31,295 nt of DNA, from assembly GCA_000697335.1 (NCBI GenBank), contig JNEM01012215.1:1-31295 (forward strand), written 5' to 3'. Below the pieces are notes generated by a model that saw nothing but the letters and a program-made list of their open reading frames with translations, was not told the DNA's origin and ran no database searches. Numbering within the stretch: position 1 is the first letter of the stretch; each line of letters starts with the position of its first letter. The position numbers and the translations under genes were made by a program. Positions 1 through 11,892 of the stretch are shown here, piece by piece. This DNA comes from Conidiobolus incongruus B7586 (Eukaryota > Entomophthoromycota > Entomophthoromycetes > Entomophthorales > Conidiobolaceae).

Positions 1-38
1 TATACTAACCTACAAAAGTAAGTCATAAAATTAAAAAT
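1..38 (+). repeat. Left terminal inverted repeat of the Tc1-like element
   Basis: Bases 1-36 match the reverse complement of 1516-1553 with a 2-base gap. Several of the differing positions are C/T or G/A transitions, like the changes seen inside the element. Confidence 0.8.
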
Positions 39-1515
39 ATAAATATTTCTATTAATATCATGATTAATTATAATTTAAATAAATTTATATTAAATTATAT
101 AATTAATATATATTATTTATTTATAATATATCATATAAAATTAAATATAATTAATTATTAATTGATTTATTAAGACTAAAAGTATAATTAAAATAAGCTA
201 TAAATTTGCAAGTTTTAATATTGATAAAAGAATTAATATCTAGTATATCTATCTTTTGCTTATCTAACTTTATTAAGTTTATAGGGTATAGAGTTAATTA
301 GCTTCTTATATTTAGTAGGATTAATATTATTTTAAGCTTTTTAAATATACTCTTAAAATTAATTTAAATATTTTGTTAGAGGGAAAACTTTAATTAATTT
401 TTTAGTTAATCTTAAAATTATTTAATTGGGTTAAAATTAAGAGATTGAGGAAATTATTTTATAATAATTATTTTGTTATTTTTAAGTCATTTAATAGTAA
501 AATTTATAAAATAACAAAAGGTATTATCTTGTTGGAAAATAATATTTAATTTATTTAACTTATATTACTTAATAGTTTTTTTTAATTTATTGTTTAAAAT
601 ACTTTAATATATTTCAGCATTAATTCCCTTATCAATCTTATAAAGATATATTATACCTAAAGATAATATATATCCCTAAACTATAATTAACTTATTATTT
701 TATTTTTAGGTTATAAAATAATTCTTTATCTTTTTTGAAATATTTAGCTTTTATATTAGATTTATTAAAATATATTTTTATTTCATTAAACTAAATAACC
801 TTACTCTAGTTAATTTTAGTTTAACTTTAGTATTAACATTTAAACTCCTGTTTAGCTTTATAATAAGACTTTTTTAGTTAAGGGTATTTTTTCTTCAGTT
901 ATGAATGATATCTATTCAAATATTAAATATATATAATATTATTATTATTAACTAATATTCTTATATAGTCTTATAATTTTTATTATACTTCTATAATAAC
1001 ATTACACTTACCTATACTAAGTAATCTATAAATATACTTTTCATCATTTTTATCTATAATTTTAGCATATTTAAGTTTTAATTTAGAGGTTTTTTAATAT
1101 TGTTCTTAATAACCTTAGCTATAGTAAATTAGCCAATATTAATATTTCTAGTAATCTTATAAGTTGATATATTTTTATTATAAAGTTGATTAATATGTAA
1201 GTGAACTTTTTTAAAGAGAAATTTAAGCATTATAATAATAATTTTGAAATATTAGCTTAATAATTTTATAATATATATAATATAACAAGAGAAAAAAATA
1301 TATATAAGTTTTGTTATTTATACCCTTTTAATATATAAATTTATAAATTTATAACTCACCTTGGTTAAATTATAAGTTTTAATATATTAACCAATAGTTA
1401 ATGAAATATAATCAAATATAGTTAGTTATAATCAATTAATATAGGTAAATTATGTATTTTAATTTAAATTTATTTAATTAAGAATTATTTAAGATAGAGG
1501 TAAATATATAAGTAA

Positions 1516-1553
1516 TTTTAATTTTATAACTTACTTTTATAAGCTAGTGTATA
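1516..1553 (-). repeat. Right terminal inverted repeat of the Tc1-like element
   Basis: Inverted partner of the left tip. The core read from the minus strand is AAAAGTAAGTTATAAAA, and the outer end runs into TATATA, compatible with the TA target duplicated by this superfamily. Confidence 0.8.
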
Positions 1554-1949
1554 TATAATTCAAAACTTTTTATTTCCTTATTTGTTTTGTATATATTTTT
1601 TTATTTGAAACTAATAATATGTTTGAAAAATCAAAAATTAAAAAATTTTCCCATTTCTTTGATTCTATGGTAATATTAATACATAACTATATATAACTGA
1701 ATAAATTATATTATTCTAATATAGTGATTTATAGCCTGAAAAATCACTGTTACTAATATCATATTTCAAATTTAAAATCATTGAAATACATATTCCTTAG
1801 ACATTTTAAAGAGTGATATATTCAGAATACAATTTACATAAAGAATTATATCTTGTTAAAAATACAACATATATATCAACTTTTATAATTTGAAAAGGAA
1901 ATCATAAATTTGATAATTAAATTTTTTGAACTTTAAAATATGTTAATAG
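1554..1949. other. AT-rich spacer, no gene seen
   Basis: This stretch separates the transposon tip from the 3' end of the monooxygenase pseudogene. No open frame, splice-bounded exon or RNA gene could be supported. Confidence 0.6.
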
Positions 1950-3648
1950 TTAATAACATATACATTGTATAAATATCTGCTGGAAATAATCTGTTAGCCT
2001 GTTTAGGTCTTTAAGTGGGCAAATTTTTCCAATATAACTACCTGGTCTAACGATAAAGATAGCGTCGCTGAATATTAAGTCGAGTGGAAGTAAATCTTTC
2101 ATCTTGTTGTTCAAGTCTTCATAGATGGGATATTCATTGAATGGTTGAAGGAATGAGTGTTCATAAGCTTGATCAAGTGTTTGAATTTTGGGACTGATAA
2201 TCTTCAATGTAGCCAAAGGATGCTTTAGATCATAATTTGACCTTGTTCTATTGATGACATTGTTGGAATCATTAATATGTTGGACCAGTGCTTTCATTTT
2301 AGATTGTGCACTAACCAAATCCTTAGCATATACAATAATATCAAAAGTATATCCACCACTTAGAATACTCTGTAATTGAACTTCTGTAGTACCACCCAGT
2401 TTTTTCAATGACAAAGCTTGGAATCTTTCACCAACCCGATTATTATATCCAGGTAACCAACCAAGACTGGGTTGATGTGTCAGGACGCTAGATGGGAGTT
2501 GGATATATTTTCCGGATCCTGTATAAGCCAACGTTCTAGTATAGATATAAAGCTTAAAGAGAGAAGGAAGAGCATGCTTTCTTAGAAGGTCGACCAGGAA
2601 GGAACTTTTAGACGTTACAGCATCGGTAGCACCTCCTGCTACATAGAGAATTTTTTCGAATTAATTTATTTCCTTGCCAAAGATATCAATAAACGCTTTT
2701 GGATCTACTGCTCCGGATGCCATTAATGCTAACATCCATCCAAGATGATAAGTATCCTAGATTCCCGTATTCAACTCTAAACCCCCTGCTAGACTATGAA
2801 TATGAGCAGCATCGCCACATAGGATCACTCGGCCTTGATGATTAATTGAAACTATTATTTCGTTAATATTAAATTTGCTCAACCACAGTACTTTCTAAGG
2901 CTTGATATAGTTTGGGTGAACCAATTCTTTCAATTTGGCTATCGCTTTCTCTTCAGTGACCACTATACCTTCATCACTGGGCCCATAGGTCACAATGCAT
3001 CTATAGAAATCACCAAATGTGACGCAAAATATATTCTCTTCGACCAAATGATAGAATCTTCTTTAGGATGTATATTAGTCTCAATTTCTAAATCAATCAA
3101 AGCCCATTGACTACCTTTAATCATGACTGAGGATTCAAATTCGACCTGCTTTCTCGCAATACTGTGTACTCCGTCACATCCAACCATATATTTGCATTTA
3201 ATAACCTGAGTTTCCTCTTCGTCTGGACGCTTTACATTCACCTCGACGTAGTCAACTAACTATTGAAATGATGTCAACTCCAATCGCGCTACCTCGATAT
3301 CGAATTGGCTCAAATATTCACTCAAAAACACCTTAGTATAATTTTGGAGATCATAAATGAGATTCGATCTAGATATTCTGGCTTGAGAATTTTGTAATCA
3401 CTCCGGTTTTTCCTTTGGACACCATATTCATGTTCATATGGATTTGACTCCTGTTTAATTCTATCCAAGGAACCAAGCTATCTAAATATTTCGATAGTTG
3501 TCTGGATATTGGTTGCTCTAGATTAAAATTTGATTTCAGACTTGGAGTCAATGATACAATATGGGGTACTATATTTCTGAAGTTAAGCTGCAAGGGACAA
3601 GCTTATAGGACCTGCACCTATAATCAAGACTTGTAGTGTTGAATTCAT
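1950..3648 (-). pseudogene. FAD-dependent aromatic (phenol 2-monooxygenase-like) hydroxylase, decayed
   Basis: An intact relative would hydroxylate an aromatic ring using FAD and NADPH. From the ATG at 3648 the minus strand reads MNSTLQVLIIGAGP, the dinucleotide-binding start of the FAD_binding_3 family. Then come SRATNIQT, VGCDGVHS near 3180 and GDAAHIHSLAGG near 2810, the second FAD motif (usually GDAAHxHSPAGG). The last 193 codons (1950-2531) are open and match the C-terminal thioredoxin-like domain of fungal phenol hydroxylases, with VRPGSYIGKI near the end. The coding sequence changes frame about twice (near 3355 and 2995) and holds seven in-frame TAA or TAG codons. Several sit where the family has Gln, for instance FR*LG and NTGI*D. 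No intron explains them. Conserved residues have mostly changed by C-to-T or G-to-A (P to L, H to Y, A to V, G to S). Recent inactivation is likely because similarity remains easy to read. Confidence 0.85.
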
Positions 3649-5518
3649 TTGGATATTTTAATTTTTTAATTTTGTAAATTTTAATATAAGTGATAAATGC
3701 GACTGGTAATATAATTTTGGGACTCACATTTTGTAAATGTTAAGCCCAAAAAATTTGTAATTTCATTCATATCAACATAATAAATTTCCATGCTAAGTTA
3801 TCCTAAAATTAATGAATTCATTAACAAATAAAATTATAGTTTAACCTCTTTCAATAATTTGACTCTTCTTTGAGATTCAAATACAAAGCTTTGCCTGTTT
3901 CTACTCTTCAATATAAAAAATTTGATTCCTTACAATAATTTATCCATATTCTCAGAATAAATTGTTTTGCTCTTCTATTGATTTATATTGATTCATATTG
4001 AATATTATGATTATATATATATATGGCTAAATTTAAACTATATTTTTAATATTGATCTTTCATATGTGCAAAAAATGATTTTCTCTTGAATGTACTTAAT
4101 AAATATTTGATCAATTTAAGATTATACAAAAGATGTTGACAACATCTTTAGAATATTTCGATAAGTATTCTAGTGATTTGATTACCATTCCAAATCATAA
4201 TATGTTTCAATTAATATTATAATATACATATTTAAAGTTATTGTAACATATAACAAAACCAACATTTCAATATTAAATTAAAATCTGGAGAAAATTTATA
4301 AAAATGATGGATCATTAGATATATTATATTGATAAGAAATAAATAACTATTCAACATAAGTAATTTGAAAATTATATTATAGAATATTAATATTGATTTA
4401 TATTATAATATAAAAACAAAACATATTAAAGTTAATGTATATATAATTTGAATATACCTATTTGACAATTATATACATTAATAAGCAAGTTACAAATCTA
4501 TTTTATATTTATTTTACTGTCATGATCAAAATTATATAATCCATCTACTATACTCTTATAATTATATTATCTTATTAAAAATATCTAAATTATATACTTG
4601 AAATTTTTCATTTTATTTTATTTATTGAAAGATTTTATTTATTGATGTAATCACTTTTAATTTTTTATATTTTGTCAACATTATTATATTATTTATTTTA
4701 TATAATTGATTATGAATCCTTTAAACTTTAACCTACTTTTAGTTTTATGATTGTATGAAAGATTCAAATCCTGTGTTTATATAATTTATATATATGAAAT
4801 AAGTATTTATAATATATTAATATAAGAGCATTAGGTCTATAATCATTAGATAAATATTACTATATATTTAATATTAAAATATATAATAAATAAAATTATC
4901 TTTGCTTCATCAATTTGTAAATATTTATTTTTGAATAATTAATAATACAAAAAATTAATTTTTTATATATCAAAATTCTAAATTTAGGGCTTGTTATATA
5001 ATCAAGATAATAAAAACTATTTTGAACTTGATAATATTATATCAACAATTATATATCTATTATAAATAAAAATATATTTATGATTATTATATTAATATAA
5101 TTTTAAATTTTAAATTTTAGAAAATTCTATGTATTAACTTTCATTATCTCCCAATTAAACTCTAAACAAAATTTGAATATTTCAATATTTGATATTATCT
5201 TATAAATTTACTGATAAAACTGAGAAGTCTTATTTGAAGATATATAACTTGCATGAAAAAAATATTGATAGCAAAATTTAGTTAAATAGTTTTGTATTTG
5301 AATTTACTCTATTTTTGAAAAGATAATACCTTACACTATATATAATGATAAGCATGATTTGAAAAATTGTAGAATATATAAAAATCAAAAGGTTTAATAT
5401 TAATAAAAATCAATATTTATCGCAGTTAATTCAAACAATATCTCTCATGGATAAAGTTTAATATACTATAAGTTTTAACTTTTCAATATTTTGTAATCAA
5501 AAATTAAAACCCATAGCA
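3649..5518. other. AT-rich intergenic DNA, no gene seen
   Basis: Very AT-rich with short TA runs, for example near 4010-4025. No open frame of note, no exon chain with conserved content and no RNA gene could be supported on either strand. Confidence 0.55.
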
Positions 5519-5760
5519 GATCTGCTGGAAAGTAGCCTTGCAATAGGGATCAGGTAAATTCGATAAAACAGGCCAAGGGTAGCTAACCAAATACTTTAAA
5601 GAGTTATCAAAATATCAAGCTGTAGGGCTTGGCCCTGATCGAGATGATCTCCGAGCAAATATGTGCACAATGATGATTTCATATTGCTATCAGTCCTTGG
5701 TCAATTTATTGAAACACTATTTGTAGTTATTGTCCAAAATTTGGCATTGTACAATGATTG
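5519..5760 (+). pseudogene. GC-richer decayed coding remnant, family uncertain
   Basis: A short island richer in GC than its surroundings. The plus-strand frame starting with TGC at 5523 reads protein-like text for about 70 codons, including LTKYFKELSKYQAVGLGP and DRDDLRANMCTMMIS, interrupted by TAG codons in Gln-compatible places. A helical pattern of the type ending in YCYQSLVNLLKHYL would suit the C-terminal part of fungal fatty-acid oxygenases (Ppo/linoleate diol synthase), but the match is from memory and weak. The open frame at 5663-5893 is in a different phase and looks accidental. Confidence 0.35.
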
Positions 5761-5979
5761 TATAACGTACTTGAGTGTAGATTACGTTCGGAATAAAGAC
5801 AAATGGTTAAAATTGAATGGCGAGCGGACCTCCCAATCCGTGAGGCCATTATTAAAATTTACAGTTCATTTTAATTCCTACATTTTGATATAAAATTCAA
5901 TAATCTGATAACTTTGAAGTAAAAAAGATAATTAATCAGACTCGCAATTGAAGCAAACATCAGAATTTTTTACTCTGAT

Positions 5980-6529
5980 ATGACAGTTTATTGCATAATT
6001 AAAATGGATTATTTCGGACAGTTTAAAGTAGTTGACATTTATTAAACTCAATAGAAATATGATTCGAGCCTTTTAAAGTGGATTCAACATAAGGATTATG
6101 GAGAAAATAAGTTCAGTGGGAATATAGATATACTACGTGAAAATGGGATTGGTTAGTTTGTGAAGATTGATAAAATTGGATATGATATTTTCATCATTGA
6201 GGGAAGTTAGTTGTATCAAATGCATAATAATGATACTATGTCAATGTATTAGCAGTTGTCAGATATTCTAATAATACAAGTTAAAAAGACGGTGAAAATA
6301 ACTGTACCAACTAGTACAATAACTTTCAGTGAAAGTGTGAATGAAATTTCATATTAATCTTGAACAATATATAATAAGCTTGCATTCAGCTAAACCTGAA
6401 GAATGTTCAGAAACTAAGAATGAGGAAAATATTAAAAATATCAGACTATATAGTATGAAAAATAATAATAAAATATACTATTAACTGGATAAAAGAGAGT
6501 TCTTACTAGTGAAGATACATGGAGTTTGA
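5980..6529 (+). pseudogene. Decayed coding remnant of unknown family
   Basis: From 5980 a single frame runs about 125 codons with a balanced protein composition (for example LLKWIQHKDYGENKFSG and FVKIDKIGYDIFIIEG). It is broken by five internal stops, all TAA or TAG and none TGA. Near 6358 the signal moves to the next frame (EQYIISLHSAKPEECSE) and ends at a TGA at 6527-6529. The family is not recognised. It could be one gene with the 5519-5760 remnant or a separate one. Coding origin is inferred from composition and from the stop pattern shared with the monooxygenase pseudogene. Confidence 0.4.
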
Positions 6530-6617
6530 CACATGTAAGATAATAACGCTTTATAAAATGTTTGATTCAAATAAAAATATTGAAAAGAATTTGATAAAAG
6601 TCAATATGATAATAAGC

Positions 6618-7362
6618 TTATTCGCTCTTGGCAGCGTCAGTGACGGGAGTGGTAGAAGCAGCAGGGGCGGGGCCAGCATGCTTCTCTAACATGTTGTGAA
6701 CATGAGTTTCAACGCTGAGCAATAAGGGTCTTAAGTAGCCGTTGTAAACTTTTTCAGCACCCTAAAAGTTGATAAATGAATTAACATCACAAAATACTAC
6801 GTGAAATATGATAAACAAATATAGATATGAAAAAGCCAGAATCATATTAAAATACTTACGCGAGTGTGGGGTAAGAATAACCATACTAAAGCAGCAGTCT
6901 TGAAAGTATAATAGAAGGGAACCCAGTAAAGAAGAGCATCGGAGAAGTACTCAATTATGTTGAGAAAACCAATAACAGACCTATTATTGATTAAAATGCC
7001 TTGTAAGAAAAAAGCTAAAAAGTATACGAAATATGAATTATTACCAGTATACAAGCCATTGTTTGTCATCGTCGGTTCCGGGTGATTCAATAGCTTTGAA
7101 AGTGGCATAAGCTAATAATAGGTAAAGGATTAGCAAGAAAATGAATATTTTAACTGTTCAACTTACCAGGATAGGTCCAGCCAATAATGTTGGTGAGTAA
7201 GGAGGCACCCAAATTGAAGAATACTAATAAGAAAGTGAGACTAAGGAGACCACCAGCGACGTAGACTTTGGGGGCGCCAGTTTGCTTTTCAATAAGGTTC
7301 CAGAAGGGATGCTTAGAGAGTTCTTTGTCGAATTGAGCTTGATAGTATTGAATTTGTTCCAT
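6618..7362 (-). CDS. YOP1: Yop1/REEP5-type ER membrane-shaping protein (TB2/DP1/HVA22 family)
   Basis: Proteins of this family insert hairpins into the endoplasmic reticulum membrane and, with reticulons, keep tubules curved. Four exons join in phase: 7362-7167, 7111-7045, 6980-6860 and 6761-6618, giving 175 residues, the usual Yop1 length. The first hydrophobic hairpin lies at about residues 35-65, followed by the family signature YPAYATFKAIES spanning the first splice junction, then DDDKQWLVYW. The second hairpin is at about 95-128 (IEYFSDALLYWVPFYYTFK), then GAEKVYNGYLRPLL and an Ala/Pro/Thr-rich tail ending AAKSE. All three introns (55, 64 and 98 nt) begin with GTAA and end with TAG. Codons are GC-richer than in COG6 or LCMT1, which suggests high expression. 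The upstream 50 bp are T-rich on the coding-strand complement. Confidence 0.95.
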
Positions 7363-10003
7363 GTTTACAATAAAAAATTGTATTGATGATTAATTGAGAT
7401 TTTTTTTTGTTTTACCTAAAGAAATAACAAAGATAGATACCTATCAACTATTTATATCTATCCAATGCAGTTCTTATCTTTGTCAAATAGAATTAATAAA
7501 TCATTAAGGGGTTTTTAACACTTATCTGAATCATATTTTTATTCAAGTTGATTGGTGAAAATATCAAATCATATCCTTCGATTAAAATACTGATTGGATT
7601 GTTACTTAATCTAAATTATTATTGATTCATTAGTAATACGTCACTTTAACTAAATTATAACAAAATGATGTAAGATAAGTTTAAATTTTTAATTGGAAAT
7701 TTTATAATCTGGAGAACCAAATTTATTACCAGAACAAAAATTCACAAAATACCCAATTAATTAAAATATTCCTGAACAATCCGCATTCTAATCTTACATA
7801 TTTTCTCGTCATTATACTAATCTTATATTTAATGTATTCAATAAAATAATTTAAGCATATTAATCAATATTTTATACTACTATTTCCATCACCTATTTTG
7901 AATTTATACTTCATACTTCATTTTGTCAATAAATTGTTTTGATTACAAAATTTTAACTGGACTAATATGAAATTAAAAACATAATTTCTAACATCTTTAT
8001 ATTTGCTAAAGATAATTCTATAATATGAAATCACTAGATATCAAATGAGAATATTTGGTATTAAATTGATTTGTATTGAATAATAAAGCTGACCTTAGAG
8101 GAAGTTAATAAATACCCAGTTTGTGTCCTTTTTTTATTTACTATCTTGTATAAGTATATTTTTCAAACATCAAATCAAAATATTATCTGTATTAATAGAT
8201 GAATCAGAGTATATAATGATGAATTAAAAAATAAGAGCAGAATTACTCTTATATTAACAGTTTAATCTTAATCAGAAGCAAACTTTAAAATACAGGAACA
8301 AAAATCTTTGTTTAATCAAAGATAATTAATCTAACTCTCTACTTTGATTAGATCAATTATAAATCCCTCCCATTTCAAAACTATTAATAGAAAATGATAA
8401 AAAAAAATACTATATAATAAAATTCAAATTACAAGTTATTTGAATATTCGGAATTATTTACTATTCAGAGTATTTCTATCTAACTATTATTTTGATTAAA
8501 TTAGGTTTGAATAGGTATATGAATAAAAAATCAAACTTTCTGCTAATTAATATTTACCAGATTATAATATTAATCCTTACCTTTATTACTATTAAGAGGA
8601 ATTAATAATAAATTATTCAAATATTACTTTGAAAAAAATATATCATTTATATCTAGAGTGTAATTCATACTCATTAATTAATTAATAGTTTATAAAAGAT
8701 CTATTCAATCAATTCGCTAAATCAAGGAAATATATTAATTTTATTTTATTTCAGCTGATAGCATCAATCAAAAATAAATACTTCAATTCAATGTCTCTAG
8801 CTGAAATAATATTTAATTAATATCTAACAAAATAAGTAATTCTATGGATAAAACGTCAAAAAAATTATATATGAAATATTATGCAATAGAAAGTTGAAGG
8901 ATTTAATGAATAAATAAATAATCAAATTGGATCCATAGAATTATAATTAATCCTGGGAATTTTTGATAACGTGACTTAAAAAATATCACAGTAAATACAG
9001 TAATAAAATATGAATATAATGGCTATCCTAATTTTAAAATATAGCAATTGTATTTTGGTATAGTTCTACCTTTGATAAATCTTATACAGTATATATTTCA
9101 ATTGTATTATATTAAGGTATCAAAATAAGAATTGTATTCAAGGAAAATTCATATTCGATGTTCTGCAGGAAACGGTGTTGATCTATTGCAATCAAAATAA
9201 TATTATATTATTTTGTAATGTTTAACATAAATATAACTCCAATTTTTATAATTTTCATAAAATTTTTTAATTTTATGATTCGAATATTATTATTTAATTT
9301 ATGCTTTGAACTAAAATTCTCATTGATACTTTATATTTTTCGTTATATAAAATAATATATATTATCCTCATTTCTAAAGTATTATATAATAATTAGCAAA
9401 TATCTTGAAAAGCTAATATAATTTATAAATTATAAAATACTATAAGCTCAATAATATTGATGTTCTAAATTGTAGCAATCTATAGTATTATCTATATTTT
9501 TATGAACTTGCCAAAATAAAGATTTATCAACATTAGCAAGACTATTGAAAAATCTATTAAATAATTATAATAGTAAACATTCGGTAATATAATTGTAATT
9601 ATATTGTTTGAAAAAGAATTTTAAAGAATTAAATGAAAGAAATCCCTAAATTAATTATAAAAAATATATTTTAAATGGGTGTAAAAGATAAGTCAGAAGA
9701 AACTTCTGTTCTTTATAACCCTCACATCGCAATTATGGCACTCCTTAGAGTGGCTTTTCTATCAATGACTTGTCCCCCAATTGACATCCATTTTCCCCTC
9801 CTGAGTTTGGTCACTTATGTTGGACTGATTTGTCTTGTGATCAATCAACCTCTATATTATTTTTTCTACCAGATGGCTTCCCATATCTTGTTTGCTTGTC
9901 TCCTTCTGATCCATTTCCCACTTAGCATCTTCCTTTCAGCTTTGCTTTTTTTTTGCCTTTATCTGCACTTTTATTCTCTTTGTTTGCAAGAATTTACTTG
10001 AAT
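7363..10003. other. AT-rich intergenic DNA, no supported gene
   Basis: About 2.6 kb upstream of Yop1. It is AT-rich with many in-frame stops on both strands. A GC-richer patch at 9675-10001 holds an open frame of 108 codons rich in Leu, Phe and Ser, with no recognisable family. It may belong to the decayed region that follows. Nothing else could be supported. Confidence 0.5.
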
Positions 10004-11760
10004 TGAACCTTGTCTAAGGAATTACTATGGTTATCCATTTGGATGAACTGGAAAGATCACATTAGCTATGTAACTATTATGGACGTTTGGTATTTTTATC
10101 AAGTGATGCATCGGTTTAATTTCGTCATTTCATAAGTTGTCTTATAGATCTTTTGCACGCAAAAAAGTGGAAAGTAACAATTATCTATAATCAATGAATC
10201 AACTATTTCTAATTTCAATTTAAAGAAAAGGTATGGGAAGGAGAGAAGTAATCCTTGTATAGTATGTGGTTCAATATATTTTTAATTGACGCATTTTAGT
10301 TAATCTTAATGGAAATTATCAAGATTTATATTTACAATTACTTCAAATGTAATACATCTACAGCGCTAATACATTACTATAAATCATAACTTCCCTAAAG
10401 AGTTTGAGGTATTAATTTTTGCATATGAGTTTTCCTTTATAGAATATTTAAGAAATAGATCAGAGTTAAAAAAATTGGTTACTCTACGTGAATTGGTGTT
10501 ATTTATTCAACTAGATAAATCATGCCATCTTCATCTAAAAAACTAAGTTATCCAATATTAAAGAAATATTATATAAGCGATTTAGAAATAAGTTCTAATG
10601 GATCAAACTTGGATTCGTCAAATGCAGAAAGCTCTGAATTTGATGCCAAAAATACTTAAATTAATACATTCAAAACTAGGAGTTAGATTAAAGGAGACTT
10701 TTATTTAAAGCTGATGGTTCACCTAGTATGGTTGTCACTATATCGCTACCCTGCACTTTATTATTTTTATCGTTCAGAGCAATGATCCTTCAAATTCACA
10801 CTTTGCTTTTAGATTTACAGCTATTACGATTAAATAATCAGCTACCATATGATAATATCAATTCATTAATACCTGAAATTTATTAAATTCATTACAAATT
10901 TGATATTAATTTCTGTAAAACATCCTAAATATAAATTGGAATTTATTACAAATTATTTGGAAGGTGTTTTACATCAAAATTACGAAATCAAATTCATACC
11001 ATTGCAAAAGTTCTATTGATGATTTATATTAGTCACTCATTTTGAACCTCATCTATCTTTTTTTGGTGACATATCTAGTATTTCGAGAAAATAGAACTTT
11101 GTTTTGGATATGACCAGTATCATTGTAGAATTCACCCTTTTGCTCAAGCTCTTTGAATATTTATCATAGTAATGAAACTAATATTTAGATTTAATGGTTC
11201 ACTAAAGTAACTATATACTGACCACTGATTTCCCAATATTAATTAAAATTCATCACTAGGTATTATTTTTAAATTCAAATGATTGTGATCAGATTTTAAA
11301 ACGATTTGAGAAAACCAAGATTTCCTTGGAAAACTTAAGCCTAACTCCTTTGGACAACCATATTTTGATCAATTCAATTGACTTAGCAATGTTTTAGAGA
11401 ATATTTTGAAAGATTTCAAAAATGACACAGATCTTACTATAAATAATCTTAAACAATTGTTCCTTGAAGGTGATTATCAATCTATAGAATCAATTGAATA
11501 AAGTAACATTTGGGTTTCCTTTAAATTATTAATTATAAACATATTTTTGATATAATAAAAGAAGATTTATGGACGATACTATAAATAATATTATAATGAA
11601 CATACTAAACTCAATTTGAAAAGATTCAGAATCTTTTATCAACAATATCATTCAACCAGGTCTCCCAATATTTTTCAAAATACCCCGCCCTCATCAAGCA
11701 CATAGTAATCCAGGACCTCTATATCCAGTTTTCCCATAAGAAGAACTGACTTTATGGATT
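10004..11760 (+). pseudogene. Large decayed coding region of unknown family, possibly LRR/F-box-like
   Basis: The plus strand reads as protein in stretches that move between frames. From about 10010 to 10550 one frame gives text such as WMNWKDHISYVTIMDVW, KKRYGKERSNPCIVCG and LKKLVTLRELVLFIQLD, interrupted only by TAA and TAG codons. Further stretches follow: MPSSSKKLSYPILKKYY at 10522, LLRLNNQLPYDNINSLIPE near 10830, KYKLEFITNYLEGVLHQ near 10930, NILKDFKNDTDLTINNLK near 11400 and FFKIPRPHQAHSNPGPLYP near 11670. Leu spacing in several pieces hints at leucine-rich repeats of the F-box type, but no domain is certain. It may be more than one gene. It is called a pseudogene because no set of splice sites restores a continuous frame. 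Confidence 0.4.
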
Positions 11761-11892
11761 TACTACTTTTTTGTCTTGATCTTTTGACTTGTGTTGGTGA
11801 ATTTGCTCAGATCAAGTCAGAATGTTTAAAGAAAGTAGTTAAATAGTTAAAATGCAAATTGTTTTCTTCTAAAGAATAACCACTGAAACAAT

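Larger units (their letters stand above)
1..1553 (-). mobile_element. Decayed Tc1/mariner DNA transposon with terminal inverted repeats
   Basis: The two ends are inverted copies: AAAAGTAAGTCATAAAA at 14-30 faces AAAAGTAAGTTATAAAA read from the minus strand just inside 1553, and similarity continues out to TATA at both tips, as expected for insertion at TA. Between them the minus strand carries a recognisable but dead Tc1-type transposase. Near 1190-1090 lies a helix-turn-helix like ISTYKITRNINIG; near 790 VI*FNEIKIYF stands for the first catalytic block (usually VIWSDE); near 530-500 NIIFQQDNTFCY stands for FQQDNxPxH; near 440-420 FPQSLNFNPI stands for WPxQSPDLNPIE. The frame is broken by many stops, mostly TAA or TAG. 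The left tip coincides with the window edge, so the true end may lie a few bases further out. Family assignment is firm; the element cannot be active. Confidence 0.88.

Noticed and set aside
5663-5893. A 76-codon open frame on the plus strand as a gene
   Set aside because: It overlaps a different frame that reads more like protein, and it lacks any recognisable motif; probably accidental.
1950-6529. A nuclear code in which TAA and TAG mean glutamine
   Set aside because: Stops in the decayed genes fall at Gln-like positions, which suggests this at first. Intact genes nearby use CAA and CAG for Gln and end in TAA (COG6, Yop1, PHAF1), TAG (17712 and 22522 genes) or TGA (LCMT1). The decayed genes also change frame, and the transposon has Trp-to-stop changes.
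9675-10001. A 108-codon hydrophobic open frame on the plus strand as a membrane-protein gene
   Set aside because: The Leu/Phe/Ser-rich text has no family resemblance and no flanking exons or clear promoter. The opposite strand is Lys-rich and equally unconvincing. It may be part of the decayed region that follows.
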